Shown here one piece after another: positions 60,601-64,000 of a stretch of DNA of 64,000 nucleotides. Source of the stretch: Raphanus sativus (lineage: Eukaryota; Streptophyta; Magnoliopsida; Brassicales; Brassicaceae); assembly GCF_000801105.2 (NCBI RefSeq), contig NW_026615412.1:1-64000 (forward strand), in the 5' to 3' direction. Within the stretch, counting starts at the first letter, position 1. Each line of letters opens with the position of its first letter. The notes beneath the pieces are model-generated. The model was not told the origin of the DNA. It saw only the letters and a program-made list of their open reading frames with translations, and did no database searches. A program made the position numbers and the translations under genes.

Positions 60601-62444
60601 ATGTTGTCTTTCATCAACAAGGCTATTACGTACGGGGGAGCGATGAGGCGCTACAACACTTGCAACGTGTTTAAGGTAAAAACCGGTTTGATTATGAAAA
60701 AATAAACTGATCGAGTTGCAGAAAGTTCCGTTTTTTATATATACAGTATATTGTTTTTGGGCCTGACTTGTTTTGATTGGGTGGTTTACAGGAAATGGGG
60801 GGAACGATGAGGCGCTACAACACCTCCTCGTCTGATTTAAGAAACTTTCGCGAGTCTTTAATGATGTCGGCTGGAATGCGAAATGTGTTTAAGGTAATAA
60901 CGGGGTTTGATTATGAAAAGAAAAAACTGATTTGAGTTAGAGAGATTCTCGTTTTGTATATACTGTACATGGGTTTCAAGTTGCGAAACGTTTGGGCCTA
61001 TATTGTTTTTGGGCCTGACTTGTTTTGATTGGGTGGTTTACAGGAAATGGGGGGAACGATGAGGCGCTACAACACCTCCTCGTCTGATTTAAAAAAAATT
61101 CGCGAGTCTTTAATGAGGTCGGATGGAATCCGCAATGTGTTTAAGGTAATAACGGGTTTGATTATGAAAAGAAAAAAACTGATTGAGTTACAGAGATTCT
61201 CGTTTTGTATTTAGGGTTAAAAGTTTTGTTTTGTTTTGTTTTTGTGGGATTAGTCGTAGCAACTAGTGTACAAAATAAGAGGGTTTTGCTCAGTATTATC
61301 CTTCTTCCTGAAAGCTGTATCTTGTGGGAATGATTAGATTAGTAAGTATAAGCAGCGAGCTATAAAGTTTTGGTTGTGTGTGGGAATTTTGATTAAGATT
61401 AGTAATGATACGTGTATGGGGGGGGGTTTGATTATGAAAAGAAAAAACTGATTTGAGTTGAGAGAGATTCTCGTTTTGTATACATGGGTTTCAAGTTGTG
61501 AAACCTTTGGGCCTATATTGTTTTTGGGCCTGACTTGTGTGACTTTTTTATTGTATTCAGAAAATTGAGAAGATAACAGAGAGGTTTGAGAAAGGTGATT
61601 TTGAGGAGGGTTCGGAGCCTCTGTCTCAGGTGGTGTGTCTCAGGGACCAGTTGCGAGCCGTCGTGGTGAAGACTTGTGCCGATGTCGAGACCCTGGAGGA
61701 TAGATTGAAGAAACTTCATGAGTTGGAGCTTCTTGAGTTCGAGGAGAAGACCAAGAATCACTACCACGCTCTATTGTCTGGAGCTGGATACTACTCTACA
61801 GCTTCAAAAGCTCCAGAAGAAGTAGAGTCTTTACTCAGAGAGATGGTTGTGTATGGAGTTGCTCCTACCAACATCACTTTCTGGGTGTTGCTGAAGGCTC
61901 TTGCTGATTCTGGGAAGCTAGATCTGGCTCTCAACTACTTGGAGCGAATGGAGGAGGAGTTTAGTGTGAAGCCAGAGTCCACTCACCATGGGGTAGTGAT
62001 CGATGGTTTTGCCAGAACCAAAGACCCCCAAAACCTGGCCTTTGCTGTTGAGAGGGTGAAGCAACTTGTCCCTTTCCAGGGTCAGGAAATGTCATTCAAT
62101 GCCATACTGAGCAGGTGCTATCCACCCAGATATCCTACCGAAGAAGATCTGGAGTGGTTGGTTAGTGTCATCCCCATTGCCCAGGACCTGATTAATTTTC
62201 TGCATGGAGCCAGTTATGTGTACACGGTGCTGGAATCTACCCATTGGAGACTCAAGGTTCGAGGGATCATTTGGCCCAAATCGGTTCTGACTAGGCCTGA
62301 TGATGTTCTTGTTGGTGGGAAGATCCAGAAGAAGGTAAATGAAGTGTTGATTGTGATTTGAGTTTATGTTTTTGGATTTCTAAACTTTGATCTGTTTTCA
62401 TTTCATCTTTGCAGGGGGGGAGGGCAGTGAGGGAAGGAGGATGA
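60601..62444 (+). CDS. PPR-C, unit 3 copy
   Basis: Exons 60601-60675, 60792-60893, 61044-61145, 61561-62334 and 62415-62444, predicting the same protein as the other copies. See 20754-22597. Confidence 0.75.
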
Positions 62445-62895
62445 GGATGTGATAGGATATCAAGAAGCAATGACAACACGTGGCTTCTTTATTTCTTGCT
62501 ATTTACTTATTCAAATAAGAGACCTAGTCTTTTGGAGATTAGTTCCCACTTTGTGTTGCGTTCCCGTTTTGTAAGACCATCATTATTGATGGAACTTTTA
62601 TCTGAGTCCTTAGATTTTCTTATTAGTATTGCTAAGTTGGGGACAATTGGTAGGACTTTAAGCAAAATGGTGATTATTGGTGGTGGGACATTTTGCAGTC
62701 TCTTAGTTTAAAAAATAAACATAGAACTTGTTTTGAAACATACATCGAAAACCACTACTTAAACATGACGACAATTCCAGCAACAAGTCTGTTCCAAAGA
62801 CATGACTAACGTGCAGGACACGACATGAACATCAGACAGTCAGTGGCAAGAACATGACAAACAAAAACAAAACTTCTTACAGAGTATTCCTATGT
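62445..62895. other. PPR-C 3' flank to unit join (unit 3)
   Basis: Counterpart of 22598-23045 with a private 3-bp GGT insertion near 62680. Confidence 0.5.
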
Positions 62896-64000
62896 CCTTT
62901 TGTTGGCTTGTATTTTTATGAACCAACACACTTTAAAAAAAAAAAAACATTGAACCTTAGTCATTTGTAAAGAATCACAAATCTATTTCAACATGACATG
63001 AGAAGCTGCAACGACGATTTGGTACATGTATGAATGACTGTGGATGTTATAAAGAGATTATAGTTTTGCAGTAGAATTTCTAGTTTTTAGTTGCTAAAAG
63101 TGAAGAAAATAAATGGAGGATCATACGTACGTTGATTCACGATCCAAAACAACTAAAGAAAGAATACAAAAAAATATCCAAGACATATATATCTTGAGAA
63201 CAAGATAAAGGACAATAAAAAAAAAGAGCAAGCAGGTGATGAAGAACATAGTCAAAACAGTTTGGAGACCTCTATTAGACTCGAATCAATCATCATGTTG
63301 GAGGTCTTTAAAGCATCATCGACTCGACCAGCATTGAGATATGAAGCGATCATTGTTTTGAAAATGGCAACGTCAGCGCCGCCGAAACCACGACCAAGTG
63401 AAACAGCAAACAGAGACTCTGCTTCCGACAACATGCCGTTTTCGCAACACCTTGTGATAATGTATGTGTTATCTAAGAATTTGTTATTGGTTCTCGCCTT
63501 GTTGTAGGTCTCGATTGCCTGGCTACACCGACCAATATCAAAACACTCGTCCACCATTTTCTTAACCGTGCCAGAGTCTAAGCGTAGGCAACTTATCCCA
63601 CTTTGACTTTGATCAAACATGTCATGGTACAGTGCCCAAGCATGAGTTTTTTTACCGTACTTGAGCAAAATTTTTAAAAGGGCGCTGCCAGTGTCTGAAC
63701 GAACAGGGAGCTTGTTTGCTACCACACAACGCTCGTAGCACTTCATAGCTTCCATCTCTTTACCTTGCTTGAACCAGTACTCCATGAATGTCGTCATGAG
63801 GAAAGCCACCTTTTGTTCATATTGTAAAGAGAGAGAATTAGGTTTATGCCAGGAAAGGGCAAAATCAGACCAATCAGACCAAGCCCGTTTGAACTCGTCC
63901 AAGACAAGATTGGCCTTGTCCAAATTCCCAATGTCCAAAAACCCTTGAATCAGATTGTTGAACGCCACGTGATCAGGCCGGTTGCTATACGGGAATTTCT
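62896..64000 (+). repeat. Tandem unit 4, first 1,105 bp
   Basis: The array goes on past the right edge of the window. This fragment carries the unit-2/3-type variant in the TCACAAATC word near 62980 and has its own 1-bp deletion in the GACGATTTGG word near 63017. It is therefore not a plain copy of the unit 2 or 3 starts. Confidence 0.9.
63252..64000 (-). CDS. PPR-A, unit 4 copy, cut by the window edge
   Basis: C-terminal part of PPR-A, identical to the other copies over the visible stretch. The N-terminal third and its promoter lie beyond 64000. It shows that a fourth copy exists. Confidence 0.88.
   Translation of the reverse strand, partial: KFPYSNRPDHVAFNNLIQGFLDIGNLDKANLVLDEFKRAWSDWSDFALSWHKPNSLSLQYEQKVAFLMTTFMEYWFKQGKEMEAMKCYERCVVANKLPVRSDTGSALLKILLKYGKKTHAWALYHDMFDQSQSGISCLRLDSGTVKKMVDECFDIGRCSQAIETYNKARTNNKFLDNTYIITRCCENGMLSEAESLFAVSLGRGFGGADVAIFKTMIASYLNAGRVDDALKTSNMMIDSSLIEVSKLF

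Larger units (their letters stand above)
42963..62895 (+). repeat. Tandem unit 3 (19,933 bp)
   Basis: Third unit. Private differences include C to T near 46876, C to T near 58800 in the hAT-like element, an extra GGT near 62680, and the longest TC tract of the three (38 repeats). It shares all the unit-2-type variants that separate both from unit 1, including the Helitron insertion. Confidence 0.95.

Overview
The window is plant nuclear DNA, almost certainly from a Brassicaceae genome (Brassica/Raphanus type; genus not certain). It has an AT-rich background, GT-AG introns, CT-rich leaders, two intronless P-type PPR genes plus one spliced PPR-like gene, Helitrons with the TC...CTAG architecture common in crucifers, a PIF/Harbinger element, a solo LTR, and decayed fragments of a BIR-type LRR receptor kinase, ribosomal protein eL36 and a GH28 polygalacturonase. 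All of this was read by eye and by recalled protein similarity; no search was run.

Layout: bases 1-807 are a single-copy left flank. From 808 to the end the window is one head-to-tail tandem array of a roughly 20 kb unit: unit 1 (808-23045, 22,238 bp), unit 2 (23046-42962, 19,917 bp), unit 3 (42963-62895, 19,933 bp) and the first 1,105 bp of unit 4 (62896-64000). The right edge of the array is outside the window.

Each unit reads, left to right: PPR-A (minus), PPR-B (minus, so PPR-B lies upstream of PPR-A), an AT-rich spacer with a tRNA-like SINE remnant, a 1.8 kb Harbinger-like element carrying BIR and eL36 gene fragments, a solo LTR, a polygalacturonase pseudogene, a long AT-rich spacer, a GC-patterned hAT-like element, then the promoter, CT-rich leader and five exons of PPR-C (plus). 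PPR-A and PPR-B are diverged paralogues sharing a 13-bp palindrome upstream. PPR-C has a tandemly duplicated 102-nt exon in its N-terminal part.

Units differ mainly by two Helitrons with clean empty sites. Unit 1 alone has a 3,025-bp Helitron (13188-16212), and units 2 and 3 alone share a 0.7 kb Helitron (37529-38227; 57455-58154). Together with a dozen shared point differences this gives the history (unit 1,(unit 2, unit 3)): a first duplication, independent Helitron insertions, then a second amplification. The PPR-A and PPR-B proteins are identical in every complete copy, so the practical result is a dosage increase of three probable organelle RNA-binding genes. No dedicated multi-gene defence or biosynthetic system is visible. 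The most unusual items are the array with its reciprocal Helitron polymorphism, the gene-capturing Harbinger element and the exon amplification in PPR-C.
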